A stretch of 33,503 nucleotides of DNA from Akkermansia muciniphila (GTDB lineage Bacteria; Verrucomicrobiota; Verrucomicrobiia; Methylacidiphilales; CAMAQI01): the NCBI GenBank assembly GCA_945883905.1, contig CAMCYL010000024.1:1-33503 (forward strand), written 5' to 3'. The notes under the pieces are model-generated. The model had not been told where the DNA came from and made no database searches. It saw nothing but the letters and a program-made list of their open reading frames with translations. Below are positions 1-8,599 of the stretch, one piece after another (position 1 is the first letter of the stretch; the number at the start of each line of letters is the position of its first letter). Position numbers and translations under genes: made by a program.

Positions 1-1
1 C

Positions 2-91
2 GGAGCACGTTACTCAGATGAAGAGCTCCATAAACGCCACGGTCTGATTCGCTTCCCGATGAACGCCCCATGGAAGAATCAAAATGCCTAA
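2..91 (+). CDS. C-terminal end of a probable group II intron-encoded protein (partial)
   Basis: An open frame runs in from the left edge for 29 residues and stops at TAA 89-91. It ends only about 20 nt before a clear group II intron domain V, which is where the reverse transcriptase/maturase frame inside domain IV normally ends. The residues (SDEELHKRHGLIRF near the end) resemble the short tail that follows the maturase domain in some intron proteins, but no diagnostic motif is inside the window. The identification rests mainly on position. The rest of the gene would lie to the left. Confidence 0.4.
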   Translation, partial: GARYSDEELHKRHGLIRFPMNAPWKNQNA

Positions 92-106
92 AGATAAAAT
101 CACCTC

Positions 107-186
107 CGAAAGCCGAATGCGGGAAAACCGCACGTTCGGTTTGATGAGAGGAAGGGAGGTCTATCGACCTACCCTTCCTACTCTAC
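107..186 (+). ncRNA. Group II intron 3' end: domains V and VI
   Basis: Domain V lies at about 111-142. It begins with the catalytic AGC triad, has a lower stem AGCCGAA/TTCGGTT, a two-base CG bulge at about 133-134, and an upper stem TGCGG/CCGCA capped by a GAAAA-type loop. Domain VI follows at 150-178 with arms GGAAGGG-AGGTC and GACCT-CCCTTCC, and a single bulged A at 171, the expected lariat branch point. The 3' splice site should be a few bases after 178, in the CTACTCTAC stretch up to about 186. This is the classic architecture of a bacterial ribozyme retroelement. Only the 3' end is present, so its class, target site and activity cannot be judged. Confidence 0.85.
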
Positions 187-198
187 TCAAGTCTTCGT

Positions 199-217
199 AT
201 CCCGATCTTTTCGGGAT
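199..217. other. Hairpin in the 187-351 gap
   Basis: ATCCCGA at 199-205 and TCGGGAT at 211-217 form a perfect 7-bp stem with a 5-nt loop just downstream of the intron. No T-run follows on either strand, so it is not a convincing terminator. The rest of the gap to the glcF-like stop holds another small palindrome, CCGGCAGTTGCCGG at 301-314, which might end the minus-strand operon but also lacks a T tail. No gene is supported here. Confidence 0.35.
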
Positions 218-351
218 CATTAATTTCAGATTCTGCGTTAGGAATCGATTGTATCTGTAAAGCATGTCACCAGAATGGTGTAAGAGAAATGGAGCGCCGA
301 TCCGGCAGTTGCCGGAGCGGCATGGATCCGGGGTGGATTTATCTCTTTCGC

Positions 352-1647
352 TTATTTATTTCGATAGGCCTTCGCGAGAATCGATACCGGATGTTCGATT
401 TTCATCGGCGTTGAGCAGGTGCGCATTCCGGATTGGAGTTGAACGGAGCATCCTGGATTCGCAGAGGCGACGGTCTCGGCTCCCGTCTTCATTAGATGGT
501 TCATTTTTTGATCTAAAAGTTTTTTTGACATCTCAGGCTGGGTAATATTATAAATTCCAGCACTTCCGCAACACCACGTACTTTCTTTGAGTTCAATGAG
601 TTTTAATCCGGGGACTGATTTTAAAACTTCGCGGGGCTGCTTGGTGATTTTTTGGCCGTGACAAAGGTGACAGGCCTCATGATAGGTTACGGTTTGGGGG
701 GAGGAAGTTGTCGGGGGGCGAATGCCGATTTCGACGAGCCATTCATGAATGTCTTTGAGTTTTGCGGACCAAACTTTGGCACGGGCAGAATAAAGGGGAT
801 CGTTTTCGAGTAAATGTCCGTAGTTTTTAAGATGAGAGCCGCATCCGGCGGCATTCGTAATAATCGCATCGATCTGATCGAGATCAAAGGCATCGATATT
901 TCGGCGCGCCATTTCACGAGAGACCTCAAGTTCTCCATTATGCGCATGAAGCGAACCACAGCAATATTGCTCACGAGGGGTGACGACTTCACAGCCGTTT
1001 TCAAGGAGAACATCAACGGTGTCGCGATTGACATCGGAAAAGGTGAGATCTTGAACACATCCGGTGAGCATTCCGACTCGATATTTGTGAGTGAGGGGAG
1101 ATTCAGTCGGTTGGATAAGTTCATCGGAAAATTCTTTTAAAACCGTTGGAGTTAAGGCCTCTAGTCCACGGAGTTTTTTTGGAAGGAGAATTAAAAGCCC
1201 TGATTTTCGAATTAGGGATTGAAGGCCGCTCGCTTGATAGAAATAAAGGAGACGACCGAGAAGACGCAATCGTTTTGGATCTGTAAAAATAAATTTCAAG
1301 GTCCAATAGCGGATGAAGCTTCTTTTGGGATTCGCTAAAACCTCGGTCTGTTCAATGTCGGCTCGTGCATGTTCAAACATCTCTCCGTAATGAACTCCTG
1401 CGGGACAGGCGGTTTCACAGGCGAGGCATCCAAGACAATAATAGAGTTCCTCTCCAAAGGCGGGGGTGATCGGAATTTTTTCCTCGGCAACCGCTTTCAT
1501 CAAAGCGATACGCCCGCGAGGACTATTTTTTTCGAGCTTTGTTTCTGTGTAAGTCGGACAGGTGGGGAGGCACATCCCACAGTGAATACATTGCTGTAGG
1601 ACTGAGAAATCGAGTTTTTTTAAATAAGTGGAGGAAGGAGCACTCAT
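352..1647 (-). CDS. glcF: GlcF-like Fe-S subunit of glycolate/D-2-hydroxyacid oxidase
   Basis: This is the iron-sulfur electron-transfer subunit that partners a GlcD-type flavoprotein at the membrane. Two CxxCxxCxxxC 4Fe-4S motifs are visible near the N terminus (C20/C23/C26/C30 and C71/C74/C77/C81). Two CCG (DUF3390-type) cysteine-rich repeats follow, each ending in CCGS, the second preceded by HEACHLCHG. The start chosen is the ATG at 1647, which overlaps the glcD stop as ATGA. An upstream in-frame start at 1695 would extend into glcD and lacks family support. At about 431 residues the length is normal for GlcF. Tight overlap with glcD indicates translational coupling. The substrate (glycolate, D-lactate or another D-2-hydroxyacid) cannot be told from sequence. 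Confidence 0.88.
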   Translation of the reverse strand: MSAPSSTYLKKLDFSVLQQCIHCGMCLPTCPTYTETKLEKNSPRGRIALMKAVAEEKIPITPAFGEELYYCLGCLACETACPAGVHYGEMFEHARADIEQTEVLANPKRSFIRYWTLKFIFTDPKRLRLLGRLLYFYQASGLQSLIRKSGLLILLPKKLRGLEALTPTVLKEFSDELIQPTESPLTHKYRVGMLTGCVQDLTFSDVNRDTVDVLLENGCEVVTPREQYCCGSLHAHNGELEVSREMARRNIDAFDLDQIDAIITNAAGCGSHLKNYGHLLENDPLYSARAKVWSAKLKDIHEWLVEIGIRPPTTSSPQTVTYHEACHLCHGQKITKQPREVLKSVPGLKLIELKESTWCCGSAGIYNITQPEMSKKLLDQKMNHLMKTGAETVASANPGCSVQLQSGMRTCSTPMKIEHPVSILAKAYRNK

Positions 1648-3023
1648 AGGAGATCGAAAATTTTTCCAGGATTGAGAATGCCGTTCGGATCCCACGCCTT
1701 TTTAAGTTCTTTCATCAAGGTGACGCTCGAATCACCGAGGGCTCGCCCGAGAAACGGTTTTTTTGCCAATCCGACTCCATGCTCACCCGTGATTGTTCCA
1801 CCAAGTTTAACGGCGAAATCAAAAATCTCCGCCATTGCTTTTTCGACTCGTTCCATTTCGGGATGATTATTTTCATTGGTTAAAAAAGTCGGATGTAAAT
1901 TTCCATCTCCCATATGACCAAAGGTTCCGATTTGAACATCGTATTTAATGGCGATGCTTTGAATAAATCGAACCATCGGGGCGAGTTCGGAGCGAGGAAC
2001 CGTGGCATCCTCTAAAATCGTCGTGGGCGAGAGACGGGCAAGAGCAGAGAAGGCCGATCGACGGGCCATGGCGAGTTGAGCTGCCTCTTCAGCTGTTTGG
2101 GCGACGGTGACGGAAGAGGCGCCTTGATCACGAGCAATTTGTTCCATTTTTCGTGCTTCATCTTCGACCGCAGCAGGATGGCCATCGGTCTCCATGAAGA
2201 GGATCGCTTCGGCATCGAGAGGAAGTCCGATATGGGCGAACTCTTCAACACATCGAATCGTGGTTTTATCTAAAAATTCAAGGGTGCAAGGAATAATTTT
2301 AGCTTCAATAATCGCCGAAACCGTTTCGGCGGCTGCATCCATTTTTAAAAAGGTCGCCAGTAATGTTTTCTTGGCGGCCGGCTTGGGGAGTAAGCGAAGG
2401 AGCACCTTCGTCACAATTCCTAAGGTTCCCTCGGAGCCGATAAAAAGATCTTTCATCGAATAGCCGGCGACATCTTTGACGCACTTATTTCCGAACCAGT
2501 GGAGCTCGCCATTCGCAAGAACGACCTCGATTCCCATCACATAATTTCGGGTTACACCGTATTTAAGGCCTCGGAGTCCACCCGAATTTTCCGCGACATT
2601 TCCGCCGATCGTAGAGATCTTCATCGATCCCGGATCGGGAGGGTAGAGGAGTCCTTCCGCCTCTGCCAGCTCCGCAATTTTTTGGGTGACCGCTCCTGCC
2701 TCGACCATCATGGTCAAATTTTTCTTATCGAGTTCTAAGACTTTATCCATTCGAACCAAACAAAGAACAATACAGCCCTTTACGGGAACGCTTCCACCAC
2801 TGAGACCGGTTCCCGATCCTCGGGAGACGATCGGGACTTGGGCCTCTGCGGCTCGCTTTACGATTTGAATGACCTCTTCTGTGGTTTGAGGGAAAACGAC
2901 ACAAGCCGCCTCCTCATGAAGCACAGGAGTGCCATCAAATCCGTAAACGAGAAGATCCTCTCGTTCTGTCAGAACGCGTTGGGGTCCCAGAATTGTTTTT
3001 AAAGTCGCAATTAAATTTTTCAC
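1644..3023 (-). CDS. glcD: GlcD-like FAD-linked 2-hydroxyacid oxidase
   Basis: A 459-residue FAD-dependent oxidase of the VAO/PCMH family that oxidises a 2-hydroxyacid to the 2-oxoacid and passes electrons to the Fe-S partner encoded just downstream. The N-terminal FAD-binding region has PIVSRGSGTGLSGGSVP. The C-terminal cap has HMGDGNLHP and ITGEHGVGLAKKPFL, both hallmarks of GlcD/D-lactate dehydrogenases. The start at 3023 has a GGAG ribosome binding site at a usual distance, one of few good ones in this window. It lies 27 nt after the RidA-like gene and overlaps glcF by 4 nt, so it is part of the iclR-led minus-strand operon. Glycolate and D-lactate oxidases are hard to separate by eye. 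Confidence 0.9.
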   Translation of the reverse strand: MKNLIATLKTILGPQRVLTEREDLLVYGFDGTPVLHEEAACVVFPQTTEEVIQIVKRAAEAQVPIVSRGSGTGLSGGSVPVKGCIVLCLVRMDKVLELDKKNLTMMVEAGAVTQKIAELAEAEGLLYPPDPGSMKISTIGGNVAENSGGLRGLKYGVTRNYVMGIEVVLANGELHWFGNKCVKDVAGYSMKDLFIGSEGTLGIVTKVLLRLLPKPAAKKTLLATFLKMDAAAETVSAIIEAKIIPCTLEFLDKTTIRCVEEFAHIGLPLDAEAILFMETDGHPAAVEDEARKMEQIARDQGASSVTVAQTAEEAAQLAMARRSAFSALARLSPTTILEDATVPRSELAPMVRFIQSIAIKYDVQIGTFGHMGDGNLHPTFLTNENNHPEMERVEKAMAEIFDFAVKLGGTITGEHGVGLAKKPFLGRALGDSSVTLMKELKKAWDPNGILNPGKIFDLL

Positions 3024-3050
3024 ATCGGTTCTCCGTGAGGGAAAAACCTA

Positions 3051-3440
3051 CTACTTTTTAATTTTAACTGCAATACATTCAATCTCGTAGTGTAAAACCA
3101 TCGGCAAACAATGCGTGATCGTTGTTCTTGCAGGATACGGAGCTTTAAAATATTCAGCGTATAACTTTTGATATTCCGCGCCGTTCTCAGGATCGCGAAG
3201 ATAGTTCCGAGTTTGAATCACATGCGAAAGATCGCTCCCTGCATCGTGAAGAATTTGAATGAGGTTTTCCATCGATCGTCGGAACTCCTCCTCAAAGGTT
3301 CCAGAGATGATTTTTCCCGTTTTATCAACGGAGGCTTGTCCTGAAATAAAAATTAAATCTCCATAACAGACCGCGGGGCTGAAGGGGAGATGTGAGGTGG
3401 GGGTTTCAGGGGTTCTTGGGTATTCGAATGGTGTTTTCAT
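3051..3440 (-). CDS. RidA family reactive enamine/imine deaminase
   Basis: A 129-residue RidA/YjgF-type protein. The family hydrolyses reactive enamine/imine intermediates released by PLP enzymes such as serine and threonine dehydratases, in the cytoplasm. Visible marks are GDLIFISGQ near the N terminus, the active-site arginine in PYPARTT (R105), and the C-terminal YEIECIAV segment containing the conserved acidic residue. Length is usual for the family. It sits between the M81 gene (4-nt gap) and glcD. Its presence fits a pathway that makes imines, and a D-serine dehydratase/D-threonine aldolase-like PLP enzyme is encoded in the divergent operon. No Shine-Dalgarno sequence precedes its ATG. 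Such subfamilies also include members with other roles, so the activity is inferred. Confidence 0.85.
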   Translation of the reverse strand: MKTPFEYPRTPETPTSHLPFSPAVCYGDLIFISGQASVDKTGKIISGTFEEEFRRSMENLIQILHDAGSDLSHVIQTRNYLRDPENGAEYQKLYAEYFKAPYPARTTITHCLPMVLHYEIECIAVKIKK

Positions 3441-3444
3441 AATG

Positions 3445-4926
3445 TTAAAAGTGGAGCGGGAAGATCGGTTGACGAATTTTCTTGTAGGGAAGTGATTTCA
3501 AATCACTTGCTCCAGGTCCTGGGGTTTTGACGGTGTAGGAGGCCTTGGTAAAGGGATCATAAGCTCGGCGGTGTGCCACCGCCGCCTTAATTCCGATGAA
3601 CTGAAACTCCTCAGGATTAATTCCCTGACTTCTCCATTGTCCTAAGTCCATCGGTGGAGTTGGGATACTCGTCAGAAGAATCGTGACCCCCTCGACCTCA
3701 ATGAGTGCCGAATCCCCCATGCAAAACTGCATCCCGGACATCGAGGCCAAATGACTATTTCGATCTTCAAGGGTGAATTTTCCATCGGAGAGATGAATTA
3801 ACCTTCCTTTGACCAGAAGCGGACCGGGATCCAGGGAGAAGGTTTTTCCACCAATGGCTAACTCAAAAGTGGAGCCAAGTGATATTTTTTTCAAAAAAGT
3901 GACCGCCTCGGGATCGTAGAGAACGACTCCTGAACGGGTGATCCCTTTCTTTAAAAAAGCTCTCAAAATAGTCGTTCCATCTCCCCATGCTCCTCCGCCA
4001 ATATTATCGGCGGGCTCAACAAGACAGGTAGGGAAAAGTTTTTTCTTTAAGGCCTCTTCAATCGCTTGGTCTAAATCCCACTCGTATGGAATCCCTTTTT
4101 CTTTTAGCTCCAACGCCTTTTTTTGAAGTTTATCGGCTAATGCCTCTAAACGTTCCTTTGAAACGATATTAGGGTCATAAACAATTGTGAAGGAGAGTCC
4201 TGCATCATGAATGTCGGAGTGAGCAAATCCGGCAAAAACAGAGATCTCGTGAATTCCCTCTCGTTCCTCTTGACGGGCAAGAAGCTCCAAGTCCTTCATC
4301 GGGGAGTCACTCGTTCCGGTTCCTGCGGCTGCCCATAAAATCGGAGTCGGAACAAATCGTGTTTTTAACGTCAATCCCTTCTGAAAAGAGTGCTGCATCA
4401 ATCGTGCGGCACGACGAGAGGACTCTGCGGCATCGGTATGGGGATTTTCTTGGTAGGCCAAAAGGGCGTTGGAATGCTCGGCCATGAGTTCGGTAAAGTT
4501 TCCGTGAAGATCAAGAACTCCAAAAATCGGAAGTGATTTCAAGGAGGGAATTTGACGGATCCTCCGTAAAAATTCCCCTTCGACATCTTCAAGGGTTTCG
4601 GAACACATCGCCCCGTGCATGACAAGAAAAATGCCATTCAAGGGAGCCTTCTCTTGGGCGACGCGGCTTTCGAATTCGTTGAAAAAAAAGTCGGTGACCG
4701 CTTTTTCTGAAGCCGGTCCAGGCCCCGTTCTTATATCGATCGTCGGGACGATTTCCCAATCGAAATTCCGGACTTCATCCAAAAAGGCTCCCATCGGAGA
4801 GGCGGTGTCGTTTTGAGAGAGCAGATCTTGACCTAAAAGCGTGGTATAATGAGAGAGCTTTGTCTTTCCGCTTGCGAAAGTGTTACTTTCGTGAAAAAGA
4901 CCAGCCAATAAGATACGTTTTTTCAT
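3445..4926 (-). CDS. M81 family (MlrC-like) metallopeptidase
   Basis: A 493-residue protein of the M81/MlrC family, named after the enzyme that finishes microcystin linear-peptide breakdown. Most members occur in unrelated catabolic clusters and their substrates are unknown. The N-terminal half has HESNTF, HGAM and DLHGNFTELMAEH, which provide the usual zinc-ligand histidines and acidic residue. The C-terminal DUF1485-like half has GGGAWGDGT and the AAVAHRRAYDPF segment typical of the family end. It is the second gene of the iclR-led operon, 34 nt after iclR. M81 genes often neighbour RidA and D-threonine-aldolase-like genes, as here. Whether it cleaves a peptide or another amide is open. Confidence 0.88.
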   Translation of the reverse strand: MKKRILLAGLFHESNTFASGKTKLSHYTTLLGQDLLSQNDTASPMGAFLDEVRNFDWEIVPTIDIRTGPGPASEKAVTDFFFNEFESRVAQEKAPLNGIFLVMHGAMCSETLEDVEGEFLRRIRQIPSLKSLPIFGVLDLHGNFTELMAEHSNALLAYQENPHTDAAESSRRAARLMQHSFQKGLTLKTRFVPTPILWAAAGTGTSDSPMKDLELLARQEEREGIHEISVFAGFAHSDIHDAGLSFTIVYDPNIVSKERLEALADKLQKKALELKEKGIPYEWDLDQAIEEALKKKLFPTCLVEPADNIGGGAWGDGTTILRAFLKKGITRSGVVLYDPEAVTFLKKISLGSTFELAIGGKTFSLDPGPLLVKGRLIHLSDGKFTLEDRNSHLASMSGMQFCMGDSALIEVEGVTILLTSIPTPPMDLGQWRSQGINPEEFQFIGIKAAVAHRRAYDPFTKASYTVKTPGPGASDLKSLPYKKIRQPIFPLHF

Positions 4927-4960
4927 AGAAGGAGAGATTGTGTTAAGGAGAATTTTTTAT

Positions 4961-5722
4961 CTAAATTTTATTTCTGTTTTTCTTTTGAATGACTTTCGGG
5001 TTTATTCTTAATTCGTGAAAAAGCGTCACGATCTCCTTTTTCCGTAGCGAAGTGAGTCGTTGGGTCGGGAGTGAGACACTGATCGCCGCCTCTGGAAAAC
5101 CGAGGAAACTCAAACTGAAAGCAAGACAGGCTCCTCCCTCGATATTTTCGTTAATCTCTTCTGCGTACCCATTTTTTTTTGCCGTTTGAAGGATTTTTTC
5201 CATCTCTTTTAATGAAGCGATCGTCTGTTTCGTTCGAGGGCGAAAAACGGTTTTCTTCAGGAGAAGTTCTTGTTGGTTTTTACTCAAGGCAGAGGCAATT
5301 GCGCGGCCTAATGCGGTGCAATAATAAGGATCATCAAGGTCGGGGGCGGCAATGAAACGCAAGGGACGGGTGGTTTGTAAAAAACCTAAATAAAGAATTT
5401 TAGTTCCTGAAATTATCCCGAGATTGACAGTTTCATTCAGCATCGAATGCAGGTACTCCAAAAAGGGATGCACGGCCCTTTTTAAGGGACGGTGAGGATC
5501 GACCCCTTGAAGTTTTAAAATTCGTGGACCAAGAGCGTAATCCCGTGATCCTTGTGGTCTTGAAATATAGCCAAGTTCCTGAAGACTATTTAAGAGTCGA
5601 TAGGCCGTTGGCTTAGGCAATCCAGAGACTTTAGAGGCCTCCTGGAGGGGAATAGGGCGATCCATGACCGTTAAAAACTCTAAGAGCGAAAGAGATTTTT
5701 CTACGGAGTGAATGATCGCCAT
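4961..5722 (-). CDS. IclR family transcriptional regulator
   Basis: A 253-residue regulator with an N-terminal winged helix (about residues 5-65, with LPKPTAYRLLNSLQELGYI as the recognition segment) and a C-terminal effector-binding domain (about 80-250, including YYCTALGRAIASAL and the late EGGACLAFSLSFLGFPEAAISVSLP). Length is normal. It heads the minus-strand operon with M81, ridA, glcD and glcF, and faces the amidohydrolase operon across 64 bp. It is therefore the obvious local switch for both directions. The effector is unknown. It resembles the second IclR at 9496-10923 in its N-terminal half, so the two may be paralogues. Confidence 0.88.
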   Translation of the reverse strand: MAIIHSVEKSLSLLEFLTVMDRPIPLQEASKVSGLPKPTAYRLLNSLQELGYISRPQGSRDYALGPRILKLQGVDPHRPLKRAVHPFLEYLHSMLNETVNLGIISGTKILYLGFLQTTRPLRFIAAPDLDDPYYCTALGRAIASALSKNQQELLLKKTVFRPRTKQTIASLKEMEKILQTAKKNGYAEEINENIEGGACLAFSLSFLGFPEAAISVSLPTQRLTSLRKKEIVTLFHELRINPKVIQKKNRNKI

Positions 5723-5743
5723 AAATCGAATTAAACTCTTTTT

Positions 5744-5777
5744 TTTTATTTCATCAAATAAAATTTTAGTTTATAAT
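5744..5777. promoter_or_regulatory. Candidate IclR operator and -10 element between divergent operons
   Basis: A perfect 8-bp inverted repeat, TTTTATTT (5744-5751) and AAATAAAA (5756-5763) around CATC, sits in the 64-bp gap between iclR and the amidohydrolase gene. It suits a dimeric regulator, although AT-rich palindromes also arise by chance. TATAAT at 5772-5777 is a consensus -10 for the plus strand but has no good -35. Transcription from it would start only a few bases before the ATG at 5787, giving a leaderless or near-leaderless mRNA. Confidence 0.4.
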
Positions 5778-5786
5778 AGTAAAACG

Positions 5787-6752
5787 ATGAAGCCCCTCTC
5801 TTCGAAAGAAATTTTGATTGATGTCCACACTCATATCGGAACCGATCTCCTTTTTTACCTCCAAAAACATTATCCCTATGCTCAAGATTGGATCTCCTTA
5901 GTTAAGGAAGGGGAAAGGCATGGAATTTCTCGTTTTGTTGTTTTCCCCATGGTCTCCCATATCGGATTAGATTGGAATGGATTATGTGAAGGGAAGATCA
6001 TTACAGGGAAAGAAGCGATTGTTCCTTATGCCTTTGAAAATCGACGAATGATGGTCGAGATTCAAGAGCGATTTCCAGATCATGCAAAGAAAGCGCTTCC
6101 GTTATGGATGGTGGATCCCTCCCGTAACCCAGAGGGGCAAGTCCAAGCGATTCGTGATTTAAATCAACAATATCCTTGTGTAGGACTCAAGGTTCAGGCC
6201 ACCGTTATTCAATCTTATATTCGTGACTTTTTAGGGAAGGGGGGGGTTCTTCTGGATCTTGCCGAGGAGAAGGGATGGCCGGTGCTCATTCATACGAGTG
6301 TTCATCCGGAGGATCCTTGGTCCTGCGTTAAAGATATTTTAACCGTGACGAAGTCGCGTCCTCGGATTCGTTTTAATCTCGCTCACTCTTGTCGATTTGA
6401 TCTTGCGGCTCTCGACCAAATTGCCGAACTGCCGAATGCTTGGTTCGATTGTTCTGCACATCGAATTCACTGTCAACTAGCGGTGGAAAATCATTTAGCC
6501 GTGGCCCAAGGGAAATCTCGTTTTCCGAGTGATTATCGGGATCCCTTTCAGGTTTTGAGTGATTTAGCGGAACGTTATCCGACAAAACTAATGTGGGGTT
6601 CGGATGCTCCCTTTGACTCCTATATCGATGATCAGATGGGATTAAAAAGCAGCTATCAGGAAGAGGTTGAGGTGTTGCATCGTTTAGAGGCAGCAGTTAA
6701 GCATCGGATCGGCTACACAAACACGATGAATTTTTTAGGACTCCCTTTATGA
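5787..6752 (+). CDS. Amidohydrolase_2 family metal-dependent hydrolase
   Basis: A 321-residue TIM-barrel hydrolase of the COG2159 type (amidohydrolase-related, including decarboxylases and lactonases). Motifs in order: IDVHTH (HxH, H14/H16), GLKVQA (the strand-4 lysine), VLIHTS, NLAHS and the final MWGSDAPF aspartate. These give a complete metal site. An upstream in-frame ATG at 5712 would overlap the iclR start and add 25 non-homologous-looking residues, so the ATG at 5787 is preferred. No Shine-Dalgarno sequence is seen. The stop overlaps the SDR start by 4 nt. It is the first gene of a three-gene operon divergent from iclR. Its substrate is unknown; an amide, lactone or decarboxylation substrate are all possible. 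Confidence 0.82.
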   Translation: MKPLSSKEILIDVHTHIGTDLLFYLQKHYPYAQDWISLVKEGERHGISRFVVFPMVSHIGLDWNGLCEGKIITGKEAIVPYAFENRRMMVEIQERFPDHAKKALPLWMVDPSRNPEGQVQAIRDLNQQYPCVGLKVQATVIQSYIRDFLGKGGVLLDLAEEKGWPVLIHTSVHPEDPWSCVKDILTVTKSRPRIRFNLAHSCRFDLAALDQIAELPNAWFDCSAHRIHCQLAVENHLAVAQGKSRFPSDYRDPFQVLSDLAERYPTKLMWGSDAPFDSYIDDQMGLKSSYQEEVEVLHRLEAAVKHRIGYTNTMNFLGLPL

Positions 6753-7498
6753 AACATAATCTTAATTTTACTGGGCGAAGCGTTTTAGTCACTGGATCAA
6801 CTCGAGGAATTGGGCTTTCCATTGCGGACTCTTTTCGTGAGGCAGGGGCGACTGTTCTTTCGCATGGACGGAGTGATAGGGGAGTCTCAGGAGGGGCTCT
6901 TTTAAAATATGATCTCGGAGATCCTTCCGCGCCCTCTGCGATGATTGAAGAGGCTTTTGCGCTTCAGCCAGAATTAGATCTTCTCGTTTGTAATGCGGGC
7001 GGTTTTTTCGATGTCGAATTTCTTGAGATGACCCCTGAATCATTTCATCAAACGATTCAAGTCAATGTTCAACAGGCCTATTTTTTGATTCAAACATTTG
7101 CGAAGAAATTGATCGAAAAAAAACGTTCTGGAGCGATTGTGATTGTGAGTTCCACGAATGGATTTCATGCGGAAGAAGCTTCGACTGCTTATGATATTTC
7201 CAAAGGGGCTTTAGTGATGATGACTCGAACTCTTGCCCTGACTTTGGCTCCTCATGGGATTCGTGTGAATGGGTTGGCCCCTGGGCTTATTCGAACTCCC
7301 CTCACGAGTGGCTGGATGGATACGAAACTGGATTTGGTAAAGCACTATGAAAAGAAGATTCTTTTAGGGCGTATTGGAGCTTCTGAGGAGTGTGCAGGGG
7401 CCGCTCTTTTTCTTTGTAGTGAACTCGCAAGCTATATTGTCGGTCAAACGATTGTTGTTGATGGGGGCTTAACCGTTGGTCAAATTGGAAAGCTCTAA
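6749..7498 (+). CDS. SDR family oxidoreductase
   Basis: A 249-residue classical short-chain dehydrogenase. The NAD(P) loop is TGSTRGIG (residues 15-22), followed by CNAGG at about 81-85, the catalytic serine in VIVSSTNG and the YxxxK pair Y148/K152. The end, [13 protein letters not shown], is typical of FabG-like dehydrogenases. It begins by a 4-nt ATGA overlap with the amidohydrolase gene, so it is translationally coupled. In this setting it probably oxidises a hydroxyl of the product made by the hydrolase. The cofactor and substrate cannot be read from the sequence alone. Confidence 0.9.
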   Translation: MKHNLNFTGRSVLVTGSTRGIGLSIADSFREAGATVLSHGRSDRGVSGGALLKYDLGDPSAPSAMIEEAFALQPELDLLVCNAGGFFDVEFLEMTPESFHQTIQVNVQQAYFLIQTFAKKLIEKKRSGAIVIVSSTNGFHAEEASTAYDISKGALVMMTRTLALTLAPHGIRVNGLAPGLIRTPLTSGWMDTKLDLVKHYEKKILLGRIGASEECAGAALFLCSELASYIVGQTIVVDGGLTVGQIGKL

Positions 7499-7508
7499 CC
7501 GTTTTTTT

Positions 7509-8594
7509 ATGAAAACAATTCAGGATCTCGCTTCTCCTTCAGTTCTAATTGATTCTGATAAAATGCAATCAAATTTAGAACGCATGCAATCGCTCTGTAC
7601 TGCACAGGGGGTTGAGTTGTGGCCTCATATTAAAACTCATAAATTGATCCCTGTTTTAAAAAGACAGCTTCAACTTGGGGCGGCGGGAATCACCTGTGCG
7701 AAGATTGGAGAGGCGGAGGCCCTTCTCGCCTCGGGAGTGAAACGTATTTTCATCGCCCATTCCTTAGTCGACATGAGACAGATCCCTCGACTGCGGGAGC
7801 TGCATCGACAACTTGACCAACTGATACTTGCGGTGACGAGTGAACTTCATTTTTCAGTTTTGGAACAAATTCTCGAAAAAGCGGAGATCACGGTCTCTGT
7901 GATGATGGCGGTCGATACAGGATTGAAACGGGAAGGGACACGAAACCTCGATCAAGCGGTTAAGCTGGCGGAGAAAATTGCTCACTCCTCGCGGATGACT
8001 CTCCTAGGATTATATACCCATGAAGGGCATGCCTATGGATGTGCCAATGCAGATGAAATTTTAGCTCTCGTGAATCAAGTTCATTCGACCCTTCTCTCGA
8101 CTCAAAAAGCGTTGGGAGGGAAACTGCTCCTTTGGCCGGGATGCAGCGCAACAGCCTCGCTTATGGCGAGGCTTCCAGGAATTGGAGCCGTTCGGCCTGG
8201 GGCCTACGTTTTTGGGGATCTTTCCTTGAGCGAAAGCACTCAGATGATGGACTTTGATCAAGTGGCGATCAACGTACTTGCCACAGTGGTTGATCGTCCT
8301 GAACCTGGACTCGCCTTGATCGATGCGGGAAGTAAAGTTTTTAGCAGTGACAAATCGGCAGCGGGACTTTTTGCGCGCTGCTGTGAAGATCGAACGATCG
8401 AAGTGAAACGGGTGAACGAAGAGCATGGCTATTTGACGGGAACGGGGGTCGATCGGTTGGTCGTGGGGCAGCGACTTCGCTTTCAGCCCGCGCATGTTTG
8501 TACAGTGATCAATCTGGCCTCCCAAGTTCATTTGATCCAAGGGAGTTCCGTTTTAGAGAGGTGGATCGTCGATGCCCGGGGTCGTTCTGATTAG
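7509..8594 (+). CDS. D-threonine aldolase / D-serine dehydratase-like PLP enzyme
   Basis: A 361-residue fold-type III PLP enzyme. The alanine-racemase-like N-terminal barrel carries PHIKTHK (K42 the likely Schiff-base lysine). The C-terminal beta domain ends with EEHGYL and PAHVC. That HxC pair matches the zinc ligands reported for eukaryotic-type D-serine dehydratase, whereas characterised D-threonine aldolases have HxD. The likely reaction is beta-elimination or retro-aldol cleavage of a D-beta-hydroxy amino acid. The ATG at 7509 is chosen over a TTG 33 nt upstream that overlaps the SDR gene. It is the last gene of the operon, and its stop lies 5 bp from the stop of the convergent SMP-30 gene. 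A RidA protein in the divergent operon could clear the imine such an enzyme releases. Confidence 0.85.
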   Translation: MKTIQDLASPSVLIDSDKMQSNLERMQSLCTAQGVELWPHIKTHKLIPVLKRQLQLGAAGITCAKIGEAEALLASGVKRIFIAHSLVDMRQIPRLRELHRQLDQLILAVTSELHFSVLEQILEKAEITVSVMMAVDTGLKREGTRNLDQAVKLAEKIAHSSRMTLLGLYTHEGHAYGCANADEILALVNQVHSTLLSTQKALGGKLLLWPGCSATASLMARLPGIGAVRPGAYVFGDLSLSESTQMMDFDQVAINVLATVVDRPEPGLALIDAGSKVFSSDKSAAGLFARCCEDRTIEVKRVNEEHGYLTGTGVDRLVVGQRLRFQPAHVCTVINLASQVHLIQGSSVLERWIVDARGRSD

Positions 8595-8599
8595 TAATA

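Noticed and set aside
264-545. A 93-codon plus-strand frame near the left end
   Set aside because: Most of it lies antisense to the clear glcF-like gene and it shows no recognisable domain or ribosome binding site.
1648-1695. N-terminal extension of the glcF-like gene
   Set aside because: It overlaps glcD coding sequence; the ATGA overlap at 1644-1647 and the family N terminus favour the later start.
7476-7508. TTG-initiated extension of the D-threonine-aldolase-like gene
   Set aside because: It overlaps the SDR gene by 23 nt, while the ATG at 7509 gives the usual family N terminus and operon spacing.
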